Shown here: piece after piece, positions 25,081 to 33,899 of the stretch | How the letters are laid out: every line of letters begins with the position of its first letter | How positions within the stretch are numbered: position 1 is the stretch's first letter | Assembly (NCBI RefSeq): GCF_900086715.1 | Contig: NZ_FLKH01000011.1 | Location: forward strand, 62,001 to 126,000 | Direction: 5' to 3' | Origin: Gracilibacillus timonensis | GTDB lineage: Bacteria > Bacillota > Bacilli > Bacillales > Amphibacillaceae | DNA length: 64,000 nucleotides | Program-made: the position numbers and the translations under genes | The notes under the pieces: generated by a model | The model's database searches: none | The model's input: only the letters and a program-made list of their open reading frames with translations | What the model was told of the DNA's origin: nothing

Positions 25081-25284
25081 CTATTTATTTTGTGTTAATT
25101 CTTTGTAATAAAGGTAATCGACTTTATACTTGGTAGCCATTAACTGTGAAGCCAAAACCGCCGTATAAACAGTGGTTAGTACAATTGCTCCAACACCAAG
25201 ACCTGCAAGGTTTATCTTATTAGATGTACTCATTCCATTATTGCTTGTGTTCATTCCATTATTACTTGTAGGTGCTTCTTCCAT
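25081..25284 (-). CDS. Small single-span membrane protein
   Basis: 67 aa from ATG 25284, which follows GAGGGGGTT. Residues 6-21 contain a short internal repeat (TSNNGMNTSNNGM). One hydrophobic segment at about 26-46 and a charged, Tyr-rich tail. No known family. Isolated transcription unit with its own terminator. Confidence 0.6.
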   Translation of the reverse strand: MEEAPTSNNGMNTSNNGMSTSNKINLAGLGVGAIVLTTVYTAVLASQLMATKYKVDYLYYKELTQNK

Positions 25285-25378
25285 TTTATTAACCCCCTCA
25301 TTTGTTATAGGGGTATTATTTGTAACGGCATTTAAACTTATACTCAAAAAATAACAGGCAGGTTCTAAAAACTTTAAA

Positions 25379-25520
25379 CTTGTGAACAAATGTACTTAAA
25401 CTAATTGGTGCGATAACACAATAAGAGCAGTCGCCTTTTATTGTGCCATTTGGTAGTTTAGTTTAAGAGTGTGGTCTGATAATCTTTTCAAAAAACGGGC
25501 CAGTTAGCTTAACTAACTCA
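25379..25520 (+). repeat. Dispersed repeat, copy 5
   Basis: Left half TTGTGAACAAATGTACTTAA then ACTAATTGGTGCGATAAC at 25379-25416; right half AACGGGCCAGTTAGCTTAAC at 25494-25514. In between lies a hairpin (CACAATAAGAG...TTTTATTGTG). Same left/right organisation as copy 4. Confidence 0.55.
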
Positions 25521-25601
25521 AAAATACTGTCCGACCAAAGCACGGAAAGACAGGATTAATTGATGATGCTCTGTTAGGATTTTAAATAAGGAGTGAGTGA
25601 C

Positions 25602-26453
25602 ATGACGTGGGTTGAATCATTACAGGCAGCAATAGACTATATGGAAGATCATTTACTTGATGACCTTCCGATAGAAAACATTGCCCAACAGGCTAACTTT
25701 TCGGTTTTTCACTTTCAGCGTACATTTGCGATATTAACTGATATATCTGTTGGTGAATATCTTAGACGTCGTCGCCTAACATTAGCTGCCTATGAGTTAA
25801 CAAGATCAAACACAAAGATTATTGATATCGCCTACGAATATGGTTACGACACTCCTGAAGCTTTCTCGAAGGCCTTCAGGCGGCAACATGGTGTAACACC
25901 AAGTGAAGCACGAAAGTACACGGGAAAGCTAAAATCTTATAACCGCCTGGTAGTACAGGTGAGTCTGAAGGGAGCAGAACCAATGCAGGTCAAAATTGTT
26001 GAACGTGAGGGATTTCAGATTGTGGGGTTTAAACAGGAATTTTCACTGGTTAATGAGGAGAACCTAGTGGGTATCCCCAAAATGTGGGATAAGATAAACG
26101 GAGAGGGCACAGACGAGCGATTGTTTAAATTGAACAATGGTCCAGTTGAAGGTGTAGTGGGTGTATGTGTTGAAATAGATTCCGGGTCCATTGATTATTG
26201 GATAGGTACAGCACACGAGGGCAGTGCTCCTAATGGATTATCAACTTTGGAAATCCCCGAATCCAAATGGGCCGTATTTGAGGTTCACGGGCCGATGCCG
26301 GATGCTATGCAAAAAGCGTGGAAACAAATTTTTTCAGAATGGTTTCCTTCAAGTGGTTACAAACATGCAGGTGCACCAGAACTAGAGGTATATTCAGATG
26401 AAAATCCATCCAGTCCTGATTTATATTCAGAAATCTGGATCCCTGTAAAATAG
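25602..26453 (+). CDS. AraC family regulator with GyrI-like effector domain
   Basis: 283 aa. The N-terminal AraC double helix-turn-helix (ESLQAAIDYMEDHLLDDLPI through FSVFHFQRTFAILTDISVGE to SKAFRRQHGVTPSEARKY) is followed by an effector-binding/GyrI-like domain from about residue 120 (MQVKIVEREGFQIVGFK ... YSEIWIPVK). Members such as Rob/YdeE sense drugs or small ligands. ATG 25602 chosen with AAGGAG upstream; GTG 25593 is too near. Confidence 0.92.
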   Translation: MTWVESLQAAIDYMEDHLLDDLPIENIAQQANFSVFHFQRTFAILTDISVGEYLRRRRLTLAAYELTRSNTKIIDIAYEYGYDTPEAFSKAFRRQHGVTPSEARKYTGKLKSYNRLVVQVSLKGAEPMQVKIVEREGFQIVGFKQEFSLVNEENLVGIPKMWDKINGEGTDERLFKLNNGPVEGVVGVCVEIDSGSIDYWIGTAHEGSAPNGLSTLEIPESKWAVFEVHGPMPDAMQKAWKQIFSEWFPSSGYKHAGAPELEVYSDENPSSPDLYSEIWIPVK

Positions 26454-26463
26454 GAACCTATAT

Positions 26464-26495
26464 AAGCAGTGGATTTCATCATGAATCCACTGCTT
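26464..26495 (+). terminator. Hairpin after the araC-type gene
   Basis: AAGCAGTGGATT and AATCCACTGCTT pair perfectly with an 8-base loop. No clean T-run follows, so efficiency is uncertain. Confidence 0.6.
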
Positions 26496-26621
26496 CAAGA
26501 AATTATTTTAATCCGCAATACGATCGGGCGCGATTCTGAAATGAAAGTCTCTTTTTCATTTTCAACTATATTGGTGCAAAAATTGAAAAGAGCAACGCAA
26601 TATCTTGTTGCTCTTTAACCT

Positions 26622-27461
26622 CTAAAAGTATTTTCTATAAAACTCTTGTCGCAGCCTCCCAGTTAATTGAGCATAGATTCGTGTTGTTTCGCTTTTCTCG
26701 TGTCCCAGCAAACTTTGTATAACTTCAAGTGGGGCTCCATTGTTCAATAGATGAGTTGCGTAACTGTGCCTTAATTGGTGGGGGTGGATGATTTTATTAA
26801 TTCCAGCCCGATTAGAGATACGTTTAATGACGTATCTCATTTGAGCTATGCTCATTCTATGTGGATTGCGCTCCGTGACAAATATAGCTGGATCATTATC
26901 ATCTCGTCTATCGAGGTATTTTTTTAGCCAAATATCACAACGTATATTGAAATATACCTCTCTCTCCTTATCTCCCTTCCCCCGAACAATTGCGGATTGA
27001 CTTCCCCAGTTAATACTATTTCGGTCAAGTGTAACAATTTCTCCAATTCGACATCCTGTAGAAAACATATATTCAAATAAGGCTTTCTCCATTGAGGTAA
27101 AGCAAGCATCTCTTAAATGTTCAATCTCTCTTTCTGTTAAAAACTTTGGAATACGTTTACCAACTTTTGGTTCTTTTATTTTACTAGCAGGATTAGTCTC
27201 AATAATTCCTTCCTCGTGTGACCAACGAAATAAAGATCGAATAAACCTTATTCGATGAGACAAACTCGATGGTTTCAATTCTTTGCTTGATTCACCTAAA
27301 TACTGCTTTAGATGCTGGGTTGTAATGTGCTTTATTTTGGTGTTGCCAAAATAATTCATTAACAACTTTGCTTGAAGCTTATAAGCAATCAATGTTTGTG
27401 GCGAAAATCCTTCAATTCTTTTATCAGATTCATAAGATTTTGCAGCTTCAGACATCAACAA
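26622..27461 (-). CDS. Tyrosine recombinase (XerC/D-like)
   Basis: 279 aa. N-terminal SAM-like core-binding domain (about 5-90) and C-terminal catalytic domain with all key residues: R138 (TGCRIGE), K162/K165 (RGKGDK), H228 and R231 (HQLRH), H254 (GHEKSETT) and Y263 (TTRIYAQL). No arm-binding domain, so it is Xer-like rather than lambda-like. It may be the recombinase of the conjugative element or a plasmid-resolution enzyme. Confidence 0.92.
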   Translation of the reverse strand: MLMSEAAKSYESDKRIEGFSPQTLIAYKLQAKLLMNYFGNTKIKHITTQHLKQYLGESSKELKPSSLSHRIRFIRSLFRWSHEEGIIETNPASKIKEPKVGKRIPKFLTEREIEHLRDACFTSMEKALFEYMFSTGCRIGEIVTLDRNSINWGSQSAIVRGKGDKEREVYFNIRCDIWLKKYLDRRDDNDPAIFVTERNPHRMSIAQMRYVIKRISNRAGINKIIHPHQLRHSYATHLLNNGAPLEVIQSLLGHEKSETTRIYAQLTGRLRQEFYRKYF

Positions 27462-27756
27462 TAAAATTCACTCCCATATTGATCTTTGTTATACATTTTT
27501 ACCAGATAAGTAGAATTAAATAACTATTTTTACAATTACGATGAATGTAATAAAAATTAATGATCAAATTAAATTAATATGAGTTATTCAATAAAGTTGT
27601 GAAACTCGCTGAATTGTTGTATTAAGTCGATGATCTCTATGGAAGGACGGATACAAAATGAACCTGGAAGCAAAATAGCAGGGTATTGAGGATTTAGTTA
27701 AGATTGTGGATGATTATTTTGAAAGACAAAAAATTAACCCCTTTATGCACTGGGGG

Positions 27757-28077
27757 TTAATCAATAGCGACATCTATTAGATCATTCAAATTAATTTTAG
27801 TACGTTCTTCGTTATCAATTTTGATGTATTTATTCACGATATCAATTTTATACAGTTTCCCTTTAGCCATATGAAAATAACGATCTTTATAATGCTTAAT
27901 TTCTACAGTTAAATTATTGTGTATAGCCAGCTGGAGCTTCATACTGTTTTCTTCTATTTGTTGTTCATCCAGGATAGGCTTAGTTTTCCAATTATCTTCT
28001 TCCGTCCATTCATTTAACATTTGGACATGTTCTGGCAGCATTAGTGATGTCCATTTGATTGTTCCTCTTTCGTTCAT
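27757..28077 (-). CDS. YolD-like family protein
   Basis: 106 aa; RGTIKWTSLMLPEHVQMLNE is the YolD signature. YolD proteins usually accompany Y-family polymerases (UvrX/YqjW) on mobile elements and belong to the SOS response. No polymerase gene is present here. It starts directly at the stop of the upstream WYL-like gene, under the SOS-box promoter at 28,327. The gap 27,462-27,756 has only decayed sequence and a GGGGTTAA hairpin overlapping this stop. Confidence 0.85.
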   Translation of the reverse strand: MNERGTIKWTSLMLPEHVQMLNEWTEEDNWKTKPILDEQQIEENSMKLQLAIHNNLTVEIKHYKDRYFHMAKGKLYKIDIVNKYIKIDNEERTKINLNDLIDVAID

Positions 28078-28293
28078 TTAAGCACCTACCCTTTTTCTTG
28101 AAGGTCCAGCAGAAAGGATATTATCTAACCTAAATGTTCGCACCTTTTCACGGTAATAACAATACGCAAGTATGTAATTATCATGTACCTGCAGTACCCT
28201 TATATAACGCTGTGTGACCTTATTATTGCTATCCATATAAAAAATAACAATCTTTTCTTTAATTTCAATTGAGTTTAAAAACAATGTCTTCAT
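28078..28293 (-). CDS. Small WYL-like protein paired with YolD
   Basis: 71 aa from ATG 28293 behind GGAGGG. A beta-rich protein with the pattern ...VTQRYIRVLQVHDNYILAYC...KVRTFRLDNIL, which resembles a stand-alone WYL ligand/nucleic-acid-binding domain. Usual partner of YolD genes. First gene of the SOS operon. Confidence 0.65.
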   Translation of the reverse strand: MKTLFLNSIEIKEKIVIFYMDSNNKVTQRYIRVLQVHDNYILAYCYYREKVRTFRLDNILSAGPSRKRVGA

Positions 28294-28326
28294 GTTGAAC
28301 CCTCCCATAATAGGAATCTTCTTTTG

Positions 28327-28368
28327 GAACACTTGTTCTTATTATAGCAAATAATTGTATAATGTAAA
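28327..28368 (-). promoter_or_regulatory. SOS-box (LexA) promoter of the WYL-yolD pair
   Basis: On the minus strand TTTACA (28368-28363), 16-bp spacer, TATAAT (28346-28341), then GAACAAGTGTTC (28338-28327), a perfect GAAC-N4-GTTC LexA/DinR box just after the -10. Confidence 0.82.
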
Positions 28369-28591
28369 CAAAAAAATAAGCCGTCCTATTGGATAGCTTT
28401 TCATTTTAAATATGTTATTACTATGCATTCAAGTCTTCCGCAGTCCTTCTTCGACACTCTAATCAAATGAAAACATTTTTCATGAGCCAAAGTATGAAAT
28501 TCACTGATAACTACAGATGATCTTGCTTTAACCACTTGGATACATCCATTACAATGAAGTCTGCCAATAACCATTAAAATTAATATGATTT

Positions 28592-28630
28592 ACGAACTTT
28601 TTGCGAACATTTACCGAACAAATGACGAAC
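28592..28630 (+). repeat. Four 11-bp iterons (nCGAACnnnnn)
   Basis: ACGAAC, GCGAAC, CCGAAC and ACGAAC occur exactly 11 bases apart (28592, 28603, 28614, 28625), one helical turn each. They lie about 120 bases before the first transfer gene. Likely a cooperative protein-binding site controlling or replicating the element. Confidence 0.65.
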
Positions 28631-28666
28631 CAAATTCCATAAAAACGGTGTTAAAGTATTAGTATC

Positions 28667-28722
28667 AGGAAGTTTGATACTTCCTAAAAACTCTTTTCTT
28701 TTACGAGAAAAGAGTTTTTATT
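28667..28722 (+). terminator. Tandem hairpin/terminator in the leader of the transfer operon
   Basis: First hairpin AGGAAGT/ACTTCCT (28667-28685). Second, AAAACTCTTTTCT/AGAAAAGAGTTTT (28687-28718), is a strong intrinsic terminator with a T-rich tail. It stands between the iterons and the first gene (28,750), so it either ends an upstream transcript or acts as an attenuator for the transfer operon. Confidence 0.75.
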
Positions 28723-28749
28723 TTGCTCTTTTTTAGGAGGTGAAACAGA

Positions 28750-29025
28750 ATGTCTGATCATACACAAAAGGAAAATCAACAAGTCGAAACATTGAAAGTT
28801 AAAGAGAAACATTCACCTGATTCACAAAAGAAGGCTTCACAATCAAAAAAGAAGAAACCAACAAAACCAACTGCCTTTAAAGAATTTGAAGCATTGGCAA
28901 AAGAAATTGTAGAAGCAAATGGTGAATCTTATTATGAGTGGCTTCATATGCAACATCAGGAAATTATCTTGAATTTTAATGTTCATAATCGAAAACAAAT
29001 TACAGAGGTAGCTAAGCAATCCTAA
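28750..29025 (+). CDS. Lys-rich hypothetical protein, first gene of the transfer operon
   Basis: 91 aa; residues 1-42 are polar and very Lys-rich, the rest is helical (FKEFEALAKEIVEANGES). RBS AGGAGG. No known domain. Small basic leader genes are common at the start of Gram-positive transfer operons. Confidence 0.65.
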   Translation: MSDHTQKENQQVETLKVKEKHSPDSQKKASQSKKKKPTKPTAFKEFEALAKEIVEANGESYYEWLHMQHQEIILNFNVHNRKQITEVAKQS

Positions 29026-29060
29026 AGACAACTACTTGAAGGGAAAGGAGTTGAAAATCT

Positions 29061-29294
29061 ATGCAAGATGCAATTCAAACAATCACAAATATAACTGATG
29101 GAATTAAACCAGTTGCACCAGTTCTAGCAGGGCTAGTACTTGTTGTCATTGGTCTACTGTGGACTTTTGCAAAAGATCCTCAAAAGAAGGAATTGTACAC
29201 TGGTTGGATGGTTAATGTTGCCATTGGTTTTGGCATTGTTTATTTAGCAGCGAGCCTTGTTAGTTGGATGGGAGGACGTGTTGTTGGATTTTAA
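29061..29294 (+). CDS. Pilin-like (VirB2/TrbC-type) small membrane protein
   Basis: 77 aa with two hydrophobic segments (about 18-36 and 51-71) joined by a short basic loop (FAKDPQKKE). This topology and its position before the other transfer genes match small VirB2-like subunits in Gram-positive type IV systems. No signal peptide. Assignment is by topology, not by clear sequence homology. Confidence 0.6.
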   Translation: MQDAIQTITNITDGIKPVAPVLAGLVLVVIGLLWTFAKDPQKKELYTGWMVNVAIGFGIVYLAASLVSWMGGRVVGF

Positions 29295-29333
29295 TGTCTG
29301 AATTATTTTTTGCATTCAGGAGGTGTTTGAACA

Positions 29334-29513
29334 ATGGCGAAAGAGCACAAGTATTTTGTAAGTTACATTTATTCGGAAGGGTGGGGAAACATTGATGTTA
29401 CCTTAACTGAACCCATTCAAAATATTGATGACATTCGATCTATGGAACAAGCGATTGCTGAAAAACAAGAGTTGGATGAATCGGTTTGTGTGCAAAACTT
29501 TATAGCACTATAA
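29334..29513 (+). CDS. Small hypothetical protein (59 aa)
   Basis: ATG 29334 behind AGGAGG, 59 codons to TAA. The sequence starts MAKEHKYFVSYIYSEGWGNI, with a predicted beta-sheet start then an acidic helix. Good codon use and a proper site make it a real gene; no function known. Confidence 0.7.
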   Translation: MAKEHKYFVSYIYSEGWGNIDVTLTEPIQNIDDIRSMEQAIAEKQELDESVCVQNFIAL

Positions 29514-29600
29514 GGGAGTCAGTTATAGTTTATGGCTTCTCTTTAATGGAGAAGCCTTGCATGAACAATACGAATTGGATATAGACGTGAGGTGAAATTG

Positions 29601-30245
29601 GTGGAAGTAGAAGAAGTAACTAAAAAGTCCTCAAATACAAAGAATAATACTGTTCATGGAAAATCTGTTGATCCATATTCAGCATTTGAAATTCGTTTCT
29701 GTAAAGTGATGTGTGATCCATCGAAACGAAGCATCCCGTTAGACTTAAACAATGAACAATTAAAATCACTCTACAATGGAATTAGTCCTATTATTGAAAC
29801 AAGCATCTTTGCAGAAATGGAACATGTGATGACTGCAATACGTACTAGTTTTGATGCTGTGATTGATAGAGTAGGTGACGATATAGAGCTAAAATCATAT
29901 ATGAATAACGATAAAAACTTTAAAAGGATCATTACTCATGTAGTGACCAATTATCAATCACTACAGGAACAACGTATTAACATATTGATGATACACAATA
30001 TGGCGTATCAAAGGCTAGAAGATAAATTGTTTGGGGAAACTTTCGTAGTTGATAAAGGATTTCAAAAAGCATACCAGCTCCATAATGAATTAATCCAATC
30101 GTTTCACCATTGTTACCATCACTTATTGTTTGAGGGCACAATGCTAGATACGGATGAAGAAGTAGAAGTGAAAGTCATTGAGCCGATTGTCCAAAGATAT
30201 GCCGTGAAAATACGAAGGATGCTTGAGGGTGGTGAAAATGCATAA
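29601..30245 (+). CDS. Conjugative element protein of unknown function
   Basis: 214 aa, mostly helical, no membrane segment. Contains IPLDLNNEQLKSLYNGISP and a His-rich motif FHHCYHHLLFEG near residue 185. GTG 29601 has GAGGTG 5 bases upstream; GTG 29592 and TTG 29598 are alternatives. It overlaps the primase gene by 8 bases. Confidence 0.6.
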   Translation: MEVEEVTKKSSNTKNNTVHGKSVDPYSAFEIRFCKVMCDPSKRSIPLDLNNEQLKSLYNGISPIIETSIFAEMEHVMTAIRTSFDAVIDRVGDDIELKSYMNNDKNFKRIITHVVTNYQSLQEQRINILMIHNMAYQRLEDKLFGETFVVDKGFQKAYQLHNELIQSFHHCYHHLLFEGTMLDTDEEVEVKVIEPIVQRYAVKIRRMLEGGENA

Positions 30246-31278
30246 ACAAAGTTTGTATAAAAGGTTGGTTTATCAAAATATCGAAAATGCGCTAGATGAG
30301 CTGAATGCAGAAGATAAAGGACGTTATTATATCTGTAATTGTCCAGAATGCAACGAACATGAGGCATTTATATATAAGAACAACACAAACTTTATTCAAT
30401 GCAACCGTGAGAATCATTGTGGAGAACGAATGCTATTACAGTTCCAGGAGAAAAAGAGCTTACATCCCGAAATAGGAAAGATGCAAGAAACCTATCCGAG
30501 CCTTTCAGATGACCAAAAAGAAGCATTAACTTGGTCGATGAGGCTCTTTTCTTTTGCCAAAACAGGGTTTAAAAGTGAAGCACTAGATAATGGCTACCGT
30601 GGATTATCAAAAGAAACAGCAAGAAAACATATTGTTGATTTACAAAATAAAGAGGTGGCAAAATACTTTTTCAAAAAAACAAGTAGCTTGTTAGGAAAAG
30701 ATTACTCTAACAATAGCTGGATGTGTAAGCGAAATTTGGTTTTTTCTCTTTATGATAAAAGTAACATTTTAGATCGAGTGTTGTTACGTTCTAGTATTGA
30801 TCCAACACTGGAGCCCAAAGAAATACAGTTAATCATGAATCTTTCTAAAGACACGAAGGATTTTTTTATTGAGATTCCAGAGGAAACAAAGACGGTTGTA
30901 TTTAGCGAATCATTGTTGGATGCTCTTTCTTTTCGTGAAGTAGATGAACATTGTGGATTTATTGCATTAACAGGTGCATCTAAAACACGGCAAGTGCAAG
31001 CATATATCCGGGAGAACAAAGATACATTTACAGATAAGCATATTCTAGTGGCAATGGATGATGATAAAGCAGGCTGGAAAGCAACAAGAAAACTTGTTTT
31101 TGCACTAGAAAAGGAAGGTCTAGGTGAAAATGTTTCGTTATTCCGTTATAGTGACGGCTATCAAGATGCAAACGAATTTTTACAAGGTAACCGAGAGCAA
31201 TTCACCAAAAGATATTTACAAGATACGAATCAGTTGGAGCAGACTAAACAAAATGTAAATGAAATATCATTATCATAA
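30238..31278 (+). CDS. Toprim-domain primase (CHC2-like zinc finger)
   Basis: 346 aa. A zinc-binding region with paired Cys/His (CNCPECNEHE ... CNRENHCGE) lies near residues 30-65. A Toprim domain follows: VFSESLLDALSF (catalytic Glu) and ILVAMDDDKAGWKATRK (DxD). Primes the transferred strand or replicates the element. ATG 30238 has GAGGGTGG upstream. Confidence 0.85.
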   Translation: MHKQSLYKRLVYQNIENALDELNAEDKGRYYICNCPECNEHEAFIYKNNTNFIQCNRENHCGERMLLQFQEKKSLHPEIGKMQETYPSLSDDQKEALTWSMRLFSFAKTGFKSEALDNGYRGLSKETARKHIVDLQNKEVAKYFFKKTSSLLGKDYSNNSWMCKRNLVFSLYDKSNILDRVLLRSSIDPTLEPKEIQLIMNLSKDTKDFFIEIPEETKTVVFSESLLDALSFREVDEHCGFIALTGASKTRQVQAYIRENKDTFTDKHILVAMDDDKAGWKATRKLVFALEKEGLGENVSLFRYSDGYQDANEFLQGNREQFTKRYLQDTNQLEQTKQNVNEISLS

Positions 31279-31312
31279 AAATGATGATGATCTGTAAAGA
31301 AAGGAGTAAAAG

Positions 31313-33571
31313 ATGCAGCATGCCAATGATAAAAAGTCATTAACAGAACGTTTAAGCGATTGGAAAACCATAAGTTTCTTTATAGTATGTATTGCTGTTG
31401 TAGGATTTTTCGTTGCGAATTTCCTGTTACATTTTTTGCAACAAGTATTACATTTAGTGGAAGGTTTTGCAACGAATTCAGAAAAGGTAAATTTCCATAC
31501 ATTCTCTGTCGATTGGCATTACTTTTTCATTTTCCAATACGAGTGGATAGAGTTTTATGTGGGATTTTATATATTGATTGGGATCAGTGTATTGAAACTC
31601 CTATACAATGTGAAAATGAACTATCAATCGATTAACAAAGGTCAACACGGAACCAACGAATTTGAAAAAGTGAAGAATATGAAAAAACAATATTTAAGTA
31701 TTCCATCAAAAATAAAAGAATATGAGGGGAAAGGCGGTACAATTATTGCTGGATTACATGAAGGGAATAACTATCAATTATTAATTGATGATGCTCCTGT
31801 CCATACGATGGTGATTGGTATTACACGAAGTGGTAAAGGTGAAACTTTTGTTGTGCCAATGATTGATGTGCAAAGTAGAGCTAGCGAAAAACCATCTATG
31901 GTTATCAATGACCCAAAAGGTGAACTGGTTGGTGCTTCTTATGAAACATTAACAGAACGAGGTTATGACGTTCATGTTTTTAATCTTATTCAACATGACA
32001 TGAGTATGGGATTTAATCCATTGCAGTTGGTCATTGATTCATGGAAGAACGGCCGTTATAGTGATGCACAAAAATATGCTAACAGTGTTGCATATAGCTT
32101 ATATCATGATCCAAATGCCAAAGATCCTTTCTGGTCAAACAGTGCAAAATCACTTGTGACTGCAATTATCCTTGCATTAACAGAGGATATGGTCACTCAA
32201 GGAAAAGAAGAACGGGTGACGATGTATTCCGTAGCAAACTTCCTTTCAACAAAAGGAAGTGACAATGACGAGGAAGGAAATAATGCCTTGGATTTGTTTT
32301 TTCAAGCAAGAGATGAAAATAATCCAGCAAGAATGATGTATGCGACATCGAACTTCGCGACAGGAAATACAAGAGGAAGTATTTTCAGTGTGGCCATGGA
32401 TAAATTGCAGATATTTACGTTAGAACCGAATGCGAAAGTAACTGGGTATAATAGTTTGGATCTAACGGATATAGGGTTTGGTGATAAACCAATTGCATTA
32501 TTCATAGCAACACCTGATTCTGATAAGTCAAATGAGGTATTGGCAAGCATTTTAATCAGTCAACTTTATAGAATAAATTCTGAGAAAGCAACAAAAAGCC
32601 AGAGCGGGAAAATGAAGCGAAATGTTCACTTCCTATTAGATGAATTTGGAAATATGCCAACGATTGAGGGAATGGCCGGAATGGTGACAGTTGGTGCTGG
32701 GCGAGGTTTTCGCTATCACTTAATTATCCAAGCTTACTCCCAGGTTAAATCAATGTATGGCGAAGAATCAGACACCATCATTGGAAACTGTTCCAATCAA
32801 ATATATATTCTAACGGAAGATAAAAGCACTGCCGAACATTATTCGAGTATGTTGGGAACAAGAACGATTACAGATGTGAGTCGAAGTGGGGAATTGCATT
32901 CGTTTGATAAATCGCATAGTGAATCAACCAAGGAGAGGGCATTGTTGACCTCAGATGAATTGATGAGATTACAAGAAGGACAATCCGTTGTGATTCGAGT
33001 AAACAAACGACAAGATACGAAACGAAGAAAAATTGAACCGAAACCGATTTTTAATAAAGTCCAAACGAAGCAGAAATTCCGTTATGAATACCTAGCAAAT
33101 GATTTTGATACAAGCAAGTCCATTCTATCCTTGCCGATTGCTTCTGATGCTTATTATGAAATGAATTTAAATGAAATGGTATATTCAGCCAAAGTACGGG
33201 ACGATTTATATTTACGAATGGCAGATGTAATGGAATCCGATGACTTTATAAGACTGAAACGTAATTTAATGCAAGTAGAAGGGCTGTCGCAAAAAGATAG
33301 AAGTACATTGCAAAAACAAATGCTGGAAGTGGAAGAATGGTCATTTTTACATTATTTAAGTTACCTTGTCTATCATCCAAATCTTGAAGCATTGCACTTG
33401 AAATTGATGGAACCGGTATATAAATATTTGCCAGAGGATACTGTGTCTAGCTGGCAAGAAAAAATAAATGAGAGAATGGAACACCAACTTGAACTGAGGA
33501 AGCAAAAAAATGAAAGTGAACAAGAAAATGAAGAGGAAGCGTTAATACAAAAGGCTATTAGCGCAAATTAA
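31313..33571 (+). CDS. virD4: Type IV coupling protein (VirD4/TraG family)
   Basis: 752 aa membrane ATPase that delivers the relaxosome to the secretion channel. Two N-terminal membrane helices (about 20-50 and 70-100), Walker A in GITRSGKGETFVVP, a conserved NDPKGELVGASYETL block and Walker B VHFLLDEFGNMPTIEG. Helical C-terminal tail rich in Gln/Glu. Complete and apparently functional. Confidence 0.95.
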   Translation: MQHANDKKSLTERLSDWKTISFFIVCIAVVGFFVANFLLHFLQQVLHLVEGFATNSEKVNFHTFSVDWHYFFIFQYEWIEFYVGFYILIGISVLKLLYNVKMNYQSINKGQHGTNEFEKVKNMKKQYLSIPSKIKEYEGKGGTIIAGLHEGNNYQLLIDDAPVHTMVIGITRSGKGETFVVPMIDVQSRASEKPSMVINDPKGELVGASYETLTERGYDVHVFNLIQHDMSMGFNPLQLVIDSWKNGRYSDAQKYANSVAYSLYHDPNAKDPFWSNSAKSLVTAIILALTEDMVTQGKEERVTMYSVANFLSTKGSDNDEEGNNALDLFFQARDENNPARMMYATSNFATGNTRGSIFSVAMDKLQIFTLEPNAKVTGYNSLDLTDIGFGDKPIALFIATPDSDKSNEVLASILISQLYRINSEKATKSQSGKMKRNVHFLLDEFGNMPTIEGMAGMVTVGAGRGFRYHLIIQAYSQVKSMYGEESDTIIGNCSNQIYILTEDKSTAEHYSSMLGTRTITDVSRSGELHSFDKSHSESTKERALLTSDELMRLQEGQSVVIRVNKRQDTKRRKIEPKPIFNKVQTKQKFRYEYLANDFDTSKSILSLPIASDAYYEMNLNEMVYSAKVRDDLYLRMADVMESDDFIRLKRNLMQVEGLSQKDRSTLQKQMLEVEEWSFLHYLSYLVYHPNLEALHLKLMEPVYKYLPEDTVSSWQEKINERMEHQLELRKQKNESEQENEEEALIQKAISAN

Positions 33572-33592
33572 AGAGGGAGGAGATTGTTTTGA

Positions 33593-33829
33593 ATGAAGGA
33601 AAAGAGCTATCGTGTGGATTGGGAAGTTATTGAGGAAATTGTTGTATTGCATAGAAGCCAAGGAGGCTGGGCAAAAGAGCTAAATTTGATCAGTTGGAAT
33701 GGAGATAATCCAAAGTTTGACGTGAGGTGGTGGAACCCTGATAAAACAAGGGTTGGTAAGGGGTTCACTTTTACCAAAGAAGAACTGAAAATACTGTATG
33801 ACACTTTACCAGAAGCACTTCATATATAA
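33593..33829 (+). CDS. PC4/YdbC-like ssDNA-binding protein
   Basis: 78 aa; the pattern GWAKELNLISWNGDNPKFDVR then DKTRVGKGFTFTKEELKILY matches the YdbC family of PC4-fold single-stranded DNA-binding proteins. Likely protects ssDNA during transfer or affects transcription. Confidence 0.82.
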   Translation: MKEKSYRVDWEVIEEIVVLHRSQGGWAKELNLISWNGDNPKFDVRWWNPDKTRVGKGFTFTKEELKILYDTLPEALHI

Positions 33830-33899
33830 TAGGCAAATATTTTCTACCGCAGACCATTATTGTTATACTGAAAAAAATGAACAAAAATGGAGTTGATGG

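Noticed and set aside
27655-27730. Short ORF with an in-frame TAG near 27,679
   Set aside because: Too short and broken, with no recognisable homology; noted as decayed sequence.
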